NCBI RefSeq assembly: GCF_003014655.1
Contig: NZ_PYAT01000001.1
Coordinates: forward strand, 186,001-250,000
DNA length: 64,000 nucleotides
Direction of reading: 5' to 3'
From: Planomicrobium soli
GTDB taxonomy: Bacteria > Bacillota > Bacilli > Bacillales_A > Planococcaceae
The translations under genes and the position numbers were made by a program. The stretch's first letter is position 1; the number at the start of each line of letters is the position of its first letter. The notes beneath the pieces were generated by a model that was given only the letters and a program-made list of their open reading frames with translations, had not been told where the DNA came from and searched no databases. This document shows positions 55,163 to 63,210 of this stretch, one piece after another.

Positions 55163-55930
55163 TCAAGAATTCCGCCAATCCCGACGCTTCGGCTGTATGG
55201 TCAATAAATGATATTCTGCCGGCGCCCCTAAACGAAGCGGCAATGAGGTTGTTCCAAATCCATTTGTTACTAGTTCAGGTTTGCCGCCTTTTATCTTTAA
55301 GGCTCCTTTTCTATAAATCCCCAGTTTTCCAAGACGGATTTGACCGCCATGCGTATGCCCCGCCATCAAAAAATCAACAGGGTATTTTTTCTTTACGCGT
55401 TTAAAGATAAAAGGAGAATGTGATACGAAAATTACAGTATCCTCTTTTTTCACTTCAGAAAAAGCACGATCCAACCCATCATTTTCCAAAGCCAAGTAAT
55501 TCACACCTACTAATTTCAAATGAGGATTACCAAAAAGTGATACGGATTCGTTATCCATGGGCTTTATACCGTAATGAGCAAATAACTTTCTCAAATTTCT
55601 TGCTTTCACTTCCCGATCATTGTTTCCCCATACAAAATAAACAGGAGCTTTGTTGACAAGCAATTTTAGATTTTCGGCAACCTGCTTTAAAGAAACGCCT
55701 CTTTCAGCAAGATCTCCTCCAATTACAACAATGTCTACAGGAACTTCAAGCATTTCTGGCGATAGCTTTCTTCGGTGTATATCTGCGATAAAAAGCAAGT
55801 TGAACGGGCGAAACTGCACTTCGGCATCGAGCCGAACGGCTTGGCGTCTAAGATTATGGGCAAATGCATTTTTGTACATATAAAGCAACAGCGCAAGTGC
55901 TGCTCCTCCAGCTTTTACCATCCCTTTCAT
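55163..55930 (-). CDS. ypbG: YpbG-like metallophosphoesterase
   Basis: 255 residues, with an N-terminal hydrophobic segment that may anchor it. Calcineurin-like metal motifs in order: FIADIHR, VVIGGDLAERG, VWGNNDRE, FVSHSP and AGHTHGGQIRLG. Substrate unknown. AAGGAGG eight bases before ATG 55930 fixes the start over one six codons earlier. Confidence 0.9.
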   Translation of the reverse strand: MKGMVKAGGAALALLLYMYKNAFAHNLRRQAVRLDAEVQFRPFNLLFIADIHRRKLSPEMLEVPVDIVVIGGDLAERGVSLKQVAENLKLLVNKAPVYFVWGNNDREVKARNLRKLFAHYGIKPMDNESVSLFGNPHLKLVGVNYLALENDGLDRAFSEVKKEDTVIFVSHSPFIFKRVKKKYPVDFLMAGHTHGGQIRLGKLGIYRKGALKIKGGKPELVTNGFGTTSLPLRLGAPAEYHLLTIQPKRRDWRNS

Positions 55931-55950
55931 ATTCAAAACCTCCTTCATAT

Positions 55951-55989
55951 AAAAAAAGGCAATAAGAATTAAATTCTTATGCCTTTTTT
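55951..55989 (-). terminator. Terminator after the CBS protein gene
   Basis: AAAAAAGGCATAAGAATT with AATTCTTATTGCCTTTTTT (one bulge), flanked by A and T runs; 14 bases after the stop. Confidence 0.92.
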
Positions 55990-56002
55990 CTATTCCTATT
56001 AA

Positions 56003-56632
56003 TCAATCTTCTGAAACATCCAACACCCGGAAACCAGATTTCTCCAGTTCTTTTACAAAGCGTTCGATGTTGTCTTTTTTCTGGATTTTCAAGACAATTC
56101 GCCGAACTAATTTATCAGTTTCATCGAAGGTTACAAGGGAAATAACGGCCTCCTTGTATTTTTCGATAATTTCACCCAAACGTCCGATACGGCCTTGTGT
56201 TTCTACAGAAGTAAAAGTGATTCGGAATCCAGGTTGATGCATCCCAAAAGCACTTTGCAGCTGATTAACAACATCAAAGCGCGTTACTATGCCCAAAAAT
56301 TCTGTTCCTTCAACCACTGCAATAATTGGAAAGTCATTCAGTTCGATAAGTGCTTTCTCGTATACATCATTGATATTCAAGTAAACATCCTGATTTACAA
56401 CAACATCACTAACGAGGGTGGAATTTAGGAATTCTTCTTTACTTTTTCCGGAACGGAAAAATGCTTGATATGCATAGTACCATGTGAAGATTCCTTTGTA
56501 CTGGTTGCCGTCAACAACCGGCAGCGCATCCACCGAATGCTTTTCAAGCAGATCAAATCCCACTTGTACAGGGTCATTCATTTTTACAGAATAACAATTT
56601 TCTTTTTTTATCATCGTGCTTTTTACGAACAT
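56003..56632 (-). CDS. CBS-domain protein with C-terminal ACT-like domain
   Basis: 209 residues. Two CBS motifs (about residues 5-60, MIKKENCYSVKMNDPVQVGF to GIFTWYYAYQ; and 73-128, VSDVVVNQDVYL to GIVTRFDVVN) form a likely adenine-nucleotide sensor. Residues 135-205 (FRITFTSVETQGRIGRLGEII) look like an ACT or AcuB-type small-molecule domain. Exact target unknown. AGGTGAG before the ATG. Not a member of the B. subtilis order at this place. Confidence 0.85.
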   Translation of the reverse strand: MFVKSTMIKKENCYSVKMNDPVQVGFDLLEKHSVDALPVVDGNQYKGIFTWYYAYQAFFRSGKSKEEFLNSTLVSDVVVNQDVYLNINDVYEKALIELNDFPIIAVVEGTEFLGIVTRFDVVNQLQSAFGMHQPGFRITFTSVETQGRIGRLGEIIEKYKEAVISLVTFDETDKLVRRIVLKIQKKDNIERFVKELEKSGFRVLDVSED

Positions 56633-56695
56633 CTGCTCACCTCAATCTATGTCTATAATTGCTTTATTCGCCAAAATACGTTCCTGTTCCTCTTT

Positions 56696-57445
56696 TTAAG
56701 GCAAAATTAATGTTTGCCCTACGCTAATCGAATTGGAACTCAATCCATTTGCTTGTTTGATTTTTTCAACTGCTTCTGCTGCTCCTGCAGCACCGTAGTT
56801 ATTAACCGCAATTCGGTATAACGTCTCTTGCGGCTTTACCACATATGTTTTTGAACCTTGTAGAGGTTGTTCGGGCTGTTTTTCTGCTTCTTCTTTCTGT
56901 TGAGCAGCCTGCTTTTCAGCAGCAGCTTTTTCCTCTGCCGCTTTTTCTGCTGCAGCTCTTTCTTCCGCGGCTTTTTGTTCTGCGGCTTTTTGTTCTGCTG
57001 CTTTTTGTTCTGCCGCTTTTTGTTCTGCCGCTTTTGCTGCTACGGCTTTTTCTTCCGCAGCTTTTTCTTCCGCAGCTTTTTGTTCTGCCGCTTTTTGTTC
57101 TGCCGCTTTTTGTTCCGCTGCTTTTTGTTCTTCCTGGTCTTCAGCGACCACTGCCGGAACAATAGGCGTTTCCGGTGGTGTATTGGTTTCAATGCTGACT
57201 TCATTATTTGCAGCTCTCGTTGTTATGGTGTCATCTGGCTGATAGAAAACAATTACATATATAAGAATCGTCACTGGAATTAAAATTAAAAGGGAAAATA
57301 AAGTCGGCAACAAAACACTCTTTTTCTTTTTCGGTGGATTTTTAGCCGAATTGCGTGCGGCTCGTCTTGAAGGAGCGGCAGGGTTTGCTACAGAAATTGC
57401 TTGACGATCTTTTTCTATGGATTCCCGGTAATTTTGCTTTCCCAT
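56696..57445 (-). CDS. ypbE: YpbE-like membrane protein with Ala/Glu/Lys-rich linker and LysM
   Basis: 249 residues: a basic cytoplasmic start, one membrane helix (about 43-68, SVLLPTLFSLLILIPVTILI), then a KAAEQ-type repeat linker (105-187) likely a long extracellular helix, and a LysM domain (199-249, YVVKPQETLYRIAVNNYG) that binds peptidoglycan. It probably links membrane and wall. AGAGGAG before the ATG. Same place (next to recS) as B. subtilis ypbE. Confidence 0.9.
   Translation of the reverse strand: MGKQNYRESIEKDRQAISVANPAAPSRRAARNSAKNPPKKKKSVLLPTLFSLLILIPVTILIYVIVFYQPDDTITTRAANNEVSIETNTPPETPIVPAVVAEDQEEQKAAEQKAAEQKAAEQKAAEEKAAEEKAVAAKAAEQKAAEQKAAEQKAAEQKAAEERAAAEKAAEEKAAAEKQAAQQKEEAEKQPEQPLQGSKTYVVKPQETLYRIAVNNYGAAGAAEAVEKIKQANGLSSNSISVGQTLILP
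56885..57133 (-). repeat. 15-bp tandem repeats encoding KAAEQ/KAAEE in ypbE
   Basis: About sixteen 15-base units code for K-A-A-E-Q/E, with a few variants (KAVAA, RAAAE). A helical, charged spacer results. Copy number may vary by slippage. Confidence 0.88.
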
Positions 57446-57525
57446 TATCGATTACTCCTCTTCCTGTCTAATAATTACATTATGCCTAAAATATTGCCAA
57501 TTGTAAATGGCTCTTCTAGGTATTC

Positions 57526-58953
57526 CTAAGAAGGCAGAAGAGCATCCAGCCGGTCTTTCCAACTAGTAGGAGTTTCTTTTTCAATTTTTTTTGTCTCTTC
57601 TTGAAAAACCGAATAATTTATTCCATCGTTAACACAGCAATTTCCAGGTTTTTCAAGCAAGTGCTGCTCAAAGCATTTACTGATATATTGACGAATACAG
57701 CTTTGAATGGTTACCAAATTCCGAATTTTTTCTACTTGTTTTATTTTTTCCATCTGCAATTCCTCGATCTTGCGCAACGTTCCTTCCAACGGCAATCGGC
57801 TTTGCCAATATGCAATTACCCGAAGAGCTGTTTCTCGTACTATTCCTTGTTCCACTAGACGTTCGGCTGCAGTATTGTTGGCATAAACCTCCCGGATCTC
57901 TCTGGTTGTAGGCAATTCATCCATGACGATGCTCTCTACTAGCCTTTCATCGCCTTCAGCATACAGAAGCGTAGCTAAAGCCGGTTTGCCGTCCCGTCCT
58001 GCTCTTCCCACTTCCTGAACATAACCTTCGACCGATGTTGGCAGTTGAAAATGAACAACATGGCGTATATTTGGAATATGCACACCCATTCCAAAGGCAT
58101 TTGTTGAACAGACCCAATCCAATTCCCCATTTTGGAATTGCTGCTGCACAAATACGCGATCCTGATGTTCCATCCCGCCATGGTAAAACGCTGTAGCTAA
58201 ACCGCTATTCGTTAACTCAGTAGCTAATTGCTGGGCTTTTTTACGCGTTCCTGCATAAACGATTCCCGGCCCTTTGCAATCCACCACAAATTTCTTCAGC
58301 CACTCGACTTTTCGCTTCTGGTCGTCAAATCGTTTTACATCATAGACCACGTTTTTTCGATCCATCGGATGTGTGTAGATAAAAGGACTAGGGATGTTCA
58401 AATATTTAATTATTTCATTTGTTACTTTTGATGTAGCGGTAGCGGTTAATGCTAAGACTTGAGGATGATTTAGCAAAGGCATCACTTCAGCAATCCGTAG
58501 ATAATCCGGCCGAAAATCAAATCCCCATTGGGAAATGCAGTGGGCTTCGTCTGCTACAAGCAACGAAATGGTAATTCGCTGCAGTTGCTTTTTAACAAAG
58601 GGCTGCACCAACATCTCTGGAGAAATGAAGATAAAACGGTATTGTCCAAGCGAGTTCCATATTTTTTCTTTGTCCTCTGGTTTGAGGAAAGAATTGATCG
58701 CCACCACTGATTTTTCGCCCATTTTTTTCAATTGGGCCACTTGGTCTTGCATCAACGACAGCAACGGTGAAATAATCAGTACGCTACCTGGCAAAAGGTG
58801 GGCCGGCAATTGATAGCACATGGATTTACCCATGCCAGTTGGAAGCAGAGCGATTACATTGTTGCCTTTTAATACTTCTTCAATAACTTCCCGCTGGCCG
58901 GGCCGAAACGAATTAAATCCATAGGTCGAGTAAAGCAATTTTTCCAATTCCAC
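57526..58953 (-). CDS. recS: RecQ-family ATP-dependent DNA helicase RecS
   Basis: 475 residues, shorter than RecQ proper. Helicase motifs: FRPGQREVI (motif 0), LPTGMGKSMCYQ (Walker A), VADEAHCISQWG, ALTATAT, and QEVGRAGRDGKP (motif VI). A cysteine set near 430-450 (CIRQYISKC and CCVND) suggests the RecQ zinc site; no HRDC domain. Start is GTG at 58953, seven bases after AGGAGG. Coupled with ypbB upstream, as in B. subtilis. Confidence 0.92.
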   Translation of the reverse strand: MELEKLLYSTYGFNSFRPGQREVIEEVLKGNNVIALLPTGMGKSMCYQLPAHLLPGSVLIISPLLSLMQDQVAQLKKMGEKSVVAINSFLKPEDKEKIWNSLGQYRFIFISPEMLVQPFVKKQLQRITISLLVADEAHCISQWGFDFRPDYLRIAEVMPLLNHPQVLALTATATSKVTNEIIKYLNIPSPFIYTHPMDRKNVVYDVKRFDDQKRKVEWLKKFVVDCKGPGIVYAGTRKKAQQLATELTNSGLATAFYHGGMEHQDRVFVQQQFQNGELDWVCSTNAFGMGVHIPNIRHVVHFQLPTSVEGYVQEVGRAGRDGKPALATLLYAEGDERLVESIVMDELPTTREIREVYANNTAAERLVEQGIVRETALRVIAYWQSRLPLEGTLRKIEELQMEKIKQVEKIRNLVTIQSCIRQYISKCFEQHLLEKPGNCCVNDGINYSVFQEETKKIEKETPTSWKDRLDALLPS

Positions 58954-58998
58954 TTTTCATCCTCCTTTGAGCCTGTTCCCAGCCTTTTCAATTACCCG

Positions 58999-60021
58999 CT
59001 ATTGTTTGACCGCAAGTGCTAAGCGGATTTGAAAATAAGTTGCTGCCGGAACTTTATCTTTAATGTCCCGCAACCTTTTTGTTTGTTGTTCTCGGCTTAA
59101 ATGCACGATAGTTTGATAGATTTCTTCGCTGATAAAAGGGCTATAATCAAAATAAGGATCGTTCATGGCAAGTTCGACAACATGGTCTTCAATAGTGCTG
59201 CTTTTCAATTGCCTTAGTTCAGCAATTTGTTGAAGCGTAAACCCTCGGGCAAAAAGCTTTTCTGTCCGCTGTGCTGATTCTGTCAAAGATGATTGTTGAA
59301 TAACGCCTTCTAACAGCCTCAACAACAGCGGATGACGATTTTGTTCAATTATATGCATCCATGCATGCAATGTTTCGACTAAATTCAGCTGAGCATCTAA
59401 CGGAGCTATCCCCTGATTGGCAGAAATTTGCTCCCATGTCAGTCCACTAAAACCGAATCCAGATAATCGCGACATTAAAATCATTTTATGCTGTTCAGGG
59501 ACCGCCGTTTCTTCCAAACTGGCCAAAACTTGGGCCTTGAAAGCTTTGACAGTCTCCGGGGCACGAAAATTGTGCTGCCGCAAATAATTTTTGGTCCATA
59601 GCTGTATTTCTTCGGAATTGATGACCGGATCAAAACTGTTCACTTTTTGGCTTATATGGGAAAAAGTTTGAATAGTTAACGAGAGACGGCTTAAAAATAA
59701 TTGTTCATTTCCACGGTATCTCCACCCATCTAATGGAGTTGCCGGCGTTTCGGAAGATAAGGCCATATCCGTTAAGTCGATAACATCTGTATTTTCCTGC
59801 AAAAAACCACGTGCAAAAAGGCCATCCACCGCTTGGTCATAGAAACGCTTCTCAAGACGAGGCATAACAGCAAAATAAGGAAATAGCCCATAATAACCGA
59901 TATCTTGAATCGTTTGCCCGGACTTTTTTCCTTTAATCAAATGGTAAGGAGAAGAGAGAGTCCGCTCACGATTCACAGCTTTCATGATAGCGATTAAAAG
60001 TTCATCAAATAACAAAGACAT
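58999..60021 (-). CDS. ypbB: YpbB, helicase-associated HTH protein
   Basis: 340 residues. The C-terminal part (about 255-320, LFARGFTLQQIAELRQLKSSTIEDHVVELA) is the HTH_40 module that in other bacteria is fused to the end of RecQ. So YpbB is likely the split partner of RecS (inference). The N-terminal GKKSGQTIQDIGYYGLF fits the family. AGGGGG is only two bases from the ATG; a TTG two codons later would space better. Confidence 0.85.
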   Translation of the reverse strand: MSLLFDELLIAIMKAVNRERTLSSPYHLIKGKKSGQTIQDIGYYGLFPYFAVMPRLEKRFYDQAVDGLFARGFLQENTDVIDLTDMALSSETPATPLDGWRYRGNEQLFLSRLSLTIQTFSHISQKVNSFDPVINSEEIQLWTKNYLRQHNFRAPETVKAFKAQVLASLEETAVPEQHKMILMSRLSGFGFSGLTWEQISANQGIAPLDAQLNLVETLHAWMHIIEQNRHPLLLRLLEGVIQQSSLTESAQRTEKLFARGFTLQQIAELRQLKSSTIEDHVVELAMNDPYFDYSPFISEEIYQTIVHLSREQQTKRLRDIKDKVPAATYFQIRLALAVKQ

Positions 60022-60040
60022 ATCCCCCTAGCGTTTTTGG

Positions 60041-60069
60041 TTGAAAAACTAAACAAACATCTATAGAAT
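60041..60069 (+). promoter_or_regulatory. Promoter of fer
   Basis: TTGAAA (60041-60046), 17-base spacer, TAGAAT (60064-60069), 51 bases before the fer ATG. Confidence 0.65.
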
Positions 60070-60105
60070 GAATCTGATAGTATAACTGAACTTGTTCGGA
60101 GATAA

Positions 60106-60372
<267 letters not shown>

Positions 60373-60380
60373 GAAAAACA

Positions 60381-60428
60381 AAACAGGTGTACATGAGAGC
60401 CGTTGCTTTCATGTACACCTGTTTTTAT
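60381..60428 (+). terminator. Terminator after fer
   Basis: AAACAGGTGTACATGA pairs with TCATGTACACCTGTTT over 16 bp, followed by TTATTTT. Its A-rich left side may also serve the convergent ribU gene. Confidence 0.92.
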
Positions 60429-60468
60429 TTTATCAACAGCTAGGTAAAAACCTTGCCGCCGATTGCCA

Positions 60469-61047
60469 TCATTGATAATAAGCACGTTGTTTATCAATCC
60501 AAGATTGAAGATTGCTAAACATAAGCAAAACGACTGACGTAAGCAATAAGCCTTTAATAAGATTGAACGGCAATATCCCGAGAATGATGCTTTTGAAAAG
60601 AGCATTTCCGGTTTCTGCTGGGAAATTCAAAAAGTACGAGTACATTGGCAAGAAGACAAAATAGTTTAGAACACTCATGCCGACAGCCATCGAAAAAGTT
60701 CCTGCCGCAAGTCCAAACAAAATCCCTTTTTTATTGGACATCTTGCGATAAATCAAATAAACCGGTGTTATAAACAAGATGCTGGTGGCAAAGTTCGCCA
60801 TGTGCCCAACAGGGACCCCAGTCTGGCTGCCTGAGAAAAGCCAGTCCAGAACGTTTTTAAAAAAAGCGACAAGGATTCCGGCAACCGGCCCCATCGTAAT
60901 TGCTGCAATTAACGCCGGAACATCACTAAAATCGACTTTCAAAAATGCAGGCAGTGCGGGCAATGGAAAATTAAATAGCATCAAAATGAATGAAATGCTG
61001 CTCAACATCCCGATTGCAACCATGGATTGTAACTTCTTGTTCTTCAT
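60469..61047 (-). CDS. ribU: Riboflavin ECF transporter substrate-binding subunit RibU
   Basis: The S component that binds riboflavin in the membrane and works with the shared EcfA/T unit (FmnP/YpaA in B. subtilis). 192 residues, with about six membrane helices (SISFILMLFNFPLPALPAFL, PALIAAITMGPVAGILVAFF). KVDFSDVPALI is the family signature. ATG 61047 follows AGGAGAGAGG; nine upstream codons are not needed. An FMN riboswitch precedes it. Confidence 0.94.
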   Translation of the reverse strand: MKNKKLQSMVAIGMLSSISFILMLFNFPLPALPAFLKVDFSDVPALIAAITMGPVAGILVAFFKNVLDWLFSGSQTGVPVGHMANFATSILFITPVYLIYRKMSNKKGILFGLAAGTFSMAVGMSVLNYFVFLPMYSYFLNFPAETGNALFKSIILGILPFNLIKGLLLTSVVLLMFSNLQSWIDKQRAYYQ

Positions 61048-61110
61048 TTTTCCTCTCTCCTTAGAGTGATTCACCAGAAGAAAGGTTCGGATCTACGCCA
61101 CCACATCAAA

Positions 61111-61142
61111 TCTCCCTTAAGCGGCTAAGCACTTAAGGGAGA
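61111..61142 (-). terminator. Riboswitch-controlled terminator hairpin of ribU
   Basis: TCTCCCTTAAG and CTTAAGGGAGA form an 11-bp perfect stem with a 10-base loop. The U tract (ATTTG) is weak. TTCTCCC at its 5' arm can pair instead with GGGAGAA at the 3' end of the FMN aptamer, a usual antiterminator arrangement. Confidence 0.65.
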
Positions 61143-61201
61143 AAAAGGCACACTAAAAAGAGCGCTTCGTTTAGATGCAAACGGCATGCGTCCGTACCTT
61201 C

Positions 61202-61326
61202 ACCTTCTCCCATCCAGACTATACTGTCGGCTTTGGAATCGCACCAAATCCTGCCTTTTACGGCTCGCGGGCTGAAGAAACAAGTTCTATTACCGCCGGT
61301 AGGGAATTGCACCCTGCCCCGAAGAT
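61202..61326 (-). promoter_or_regulatory. FMN riboswitch (RFN element) of ribU
   Basis: Read on the minus strand it shows the RFN blocks in order: ATCTTCGGGGCAGGGTG, ATTCCCTACCGGCGGT, AGCCCGCGAGC, GATTTGGTG, ATTCCAAAGCCGACAGT and AGTCTGGATGGGAGAAGG. P1 closes CTTC with GAAG. Binding of FMN should turn ribU off when flavin is plentiful. Confidence 0.97.
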
Positions 61327-61350
61327 GAATCGTTATTTTTTTATATCCTA

Positions 61351-61379
61351 ATATTAGTAGAAAAAAGCCATCCTGTAAA
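61351..61379 (-). promoter_or_regulatory. Promoter of ribU, overlapping the rsiX terminator
   Basis: TTTACA (61379-61374), 17-base spacer, TAATAT (61356-61351); start near 61344, so the riboswitch begins about 18 bases into the RNA. The -35 box lies in the terminator of the preceding gene. Confidence 0.65.
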
Positions 61380-61400
61380 CTACTATGCTCACAGAATGGC
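61361..61400 (-). terminator. Terminator after rsiX
   Basis: GCCATTCTGT pairs with ACAGGATGGC (one U-G) around a 14-base loop and is followed by TTTTTT on the minus strand. Confidence 0.85.
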
Positions 61401-61428
61401 CTTTCTCTTTTTTCTGATCATTAGAGTA

Positions 61429-62637
61429 CTATCGCATCGGCCACTCTAATTTGTTTGGTGCAACAGGAACCTCAATCGGCTGCGTCAAATCAAATTCGTT
61501 CCACTGCTCTTGTACTGTATTGCTTAGCTGGACTTGTTTGCCAAACGACTTAGTAGTCAAAGACAAGCTTTCAACCAGACGAACTGCAGCAACAGGATCT
61601 AGCGATTCAAAATCGAAAGGCTCCGTAAATTGAACTTCAACAAGTTCTTCTGTTTCGGTGACTGCGTAAGACGTGCCTTCCGGTATGGTCGCTTGTTGAA
61701 AATCACTTGGGGACGTCGCTAATGATTCGACAGCTTCCGCTGCAGAGCTGAACGGCATTCCATGGCTCGGTATGAGGTAAGTTGCTCCACCAGCTGTCGT
61801 ATAGGCATGAAAAGCTATATTAGCTGCCTCAGTTTTTATCGGTTCCATCGGACCAACCTGTCCAAATTCTGCCGGCGTACCATCTTCATTTAACAAAGCC
61901 ACTTCTTCGATGTCTTTAAAGGTATCTTGGATTGAAGCAGTGTAAACACCTATGCTTGCCGAGGATTTATCGTATTTATGGTCGCTTGGCAGCATATGGG
62001 CAGCTCCACGATCAGTTTTCGATATTGTTCCCGAATAAGGATGGTACTCTGCAAAACCCAGTGCTTCTTCATCAAGCTGAGAGGCATATTGATTGTAAAG
62101 ATCAACAGAATCAGGTGTGCCGTTCTCGAAATCCCGTTCAATCTGCTCTTTAGGAATCAAAAAAGAAACAGGAATAACGTATGCATTTTCTGTTAAACCG
62201 ATCGTAAACAAGATGGCTTCATTCAAATCACTCTCGTAAACTGCAGTCCGGCTCATTTCAGCCGGTGGCATATCCGAAATATTAGCGGATTCTTCAGTTT
62301 CTTCACTTTCCTGGCTTGTCACGGCAGCAGAATTGCCGCCCACATCGTCGCTCGCTTCTTTCGAGGTAATAGCGGTCTCTGCAGTTTGATCAGCCACGCT
62401 TTCTTCTACAGCCGAATCAATGCCGTTTTGGCTCAATATTGAAGCTGCCAGAATTCCTATAGTCATAAAGGCCAGGACTGCCACAAGCAGAGGCAGCCAG
62501 TTTCTCTGCCGCTTCTGGGCAGGAGCTTTTTTAGCAAGCCGGCTGTATACTTCCTCTTTTGGCCGCCGGTCTTGAATTTCCGGAAAATCTCCTAACAAAT
62601 TTTCAATATAACTTTCATCCCATTTGTTATTCGACAT
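61429..62637 (-). CDS. rsiX: Anti-sigma factor RsiX-like
   Basis: 402 residues. A cytoplasmic N-terminal part (MSNNKWDESYIENLLGDFPE, about 45 residues) to hold SigX, one membrane helix (46-68, NWLPLLVAVLAFMTIGILA), an acidic Ser/Glu linker (about 70-130), then an extracellular domain with a GerMN-like pattern (AVRLVESLSLT). ATG 62637 with GGGGGAG; it overlaps the sigX end by 11 bases. Assigned from position and layout more than from sequence identity. Confidence 0.88.
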   Translation of the reverse strand: MSNNKWDESYIENLLGDFPEIQDRRPKEEVYSRLAKKAPAQKRQRNWLPLLVAVLAFMTIGILAASILSQNGIDSAVEESVADQTAETAITSKEASDDVGGNSAAVTSQESEETEESANISDMPPAEMSRTAVYESDLNEAILFTIGLTENAYVIPVSFLIPKEQIERDFENGTPDSVDLYNQYASQLDEEALGFAEYHPYSGTISKTDRGAAHMLPSDHKYDKSSASIGVYTASIQDTFKDIEEVALLNEDGTPAEFGQVGPMEPIKTEAANIAFHAYTTAGGATYLIPSHGMPFSSAAEAVESLATSPSDFQQATIPEGTSYAVTETEELVEVQFTEPFDFESLDPVAAVRLVESLSLTTKSFGKQVQLSNTVQEQWNEFDLTQPIEVPVAPNKLEWPMR

Positions 62638-63160
62638 TCGCTTCTCCCCCTTCCATAGAGGATAGTTTATCGCGCAATGCATGAATTGCACGGTGCTGGG
62701 TTGTTTTGACTTTCCCTTCAGTCCAGCCTAGAACTTCGGCTGTTTCAGCTATCGATAAATCTTGAAAAAAACGCATGATGATCACTAATTTCTGATCTCC
62801 CGTACACAGATCCAATGTTTTATAAAGCCTGATTTTATCTTCGTTCAACATTGAGATTTCTTCGGGGATTCGTTCAGATGAAACCAACTGTTGTGTTTCC
62901 CAGTCGAAAAAATCCATCGAATGCTTTTTTCTGACGGCCGCTTTACGGAAATGATCAATAGCGACGTTTTTAGCGATTGAAAAAAGCCACGTTTTTTCTG
63001 AGCTTTTCCCTTCGAAGCGGTCGTATGCCCGAAAAACGCGTATATATACTTCATGCATCAAGTCTTCTGCCAATGTCCGGTTCTTCACTAAATAAATAAG
63101 AAATTGGAAGACATCTTGATGGTATTGGTCATATAGCCGATGGAAAACGGAGTCATTCAT
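62627..63160 (-). CDS. sigX: ECF sigma factor SigX
   Basis: 177 residues. Sigma region 2 (residues 5-75: LYDQYHQDVFQFLIYLV, DLMHEVYIRVF, KTWLFSIAKNVAIDHFRK) and region 4 (about 115-170: LVIIMRFFQDLSIAETAEVLG, TEGKVKTTQHRAIHALR). In B. subtilis SigX guards the envelope against cationic peptides and changes surface charge. GGGGGAG precedes the ATG, and an ECF-type promoter upstream shows autoregulation. Confidence 0.93.
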   Translation of the reverse strand: MNDSVFHRLYDQYHQDVFQFLIYLVKNRTLAEDLMHEVYIRVFRAYDRFEGKSSEKTWLFSIAKNVAIDHFRKAAVRKKHSMDFFDWETQQLVSSERIPEEISMLNEDKIRLYKTLDLCTGDQKLVIIMRFFQDLSIAETAEVLGWTEGKVKTTQHRAIHALRDKLSSMEGGEANVE

Positions 63161-63184
63161 AAACTCCCCCCGTTCTTTAGATTA

Positions 63185-63210
63185 GTCGTATCCGTTAAGA
63201 AAAAGTTACA
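63185..63210 (-). promoter_or_regulatory. SigX-type autoregulatory promoter
   Basis: TGTAAC (63210-63205), 16-base spacer, CGAC (63188-63185): the -35 and -10 boxes known for SigX in Bacillus. The -35 box overlaps the resE stop codon. Confidence 0.8.

Noticed and set aside
56845-57283. Plus-strand Leu/Phe-rich frames opposite ypbE
   Set aside because: They only mirror the KAAEQ repeats and have no start signals.
60088-60097. GAACTTGTTC palindrome upstream of fer as a LexA box
   Set aside because: The arms are two bases apart, not four as in the SOS box.
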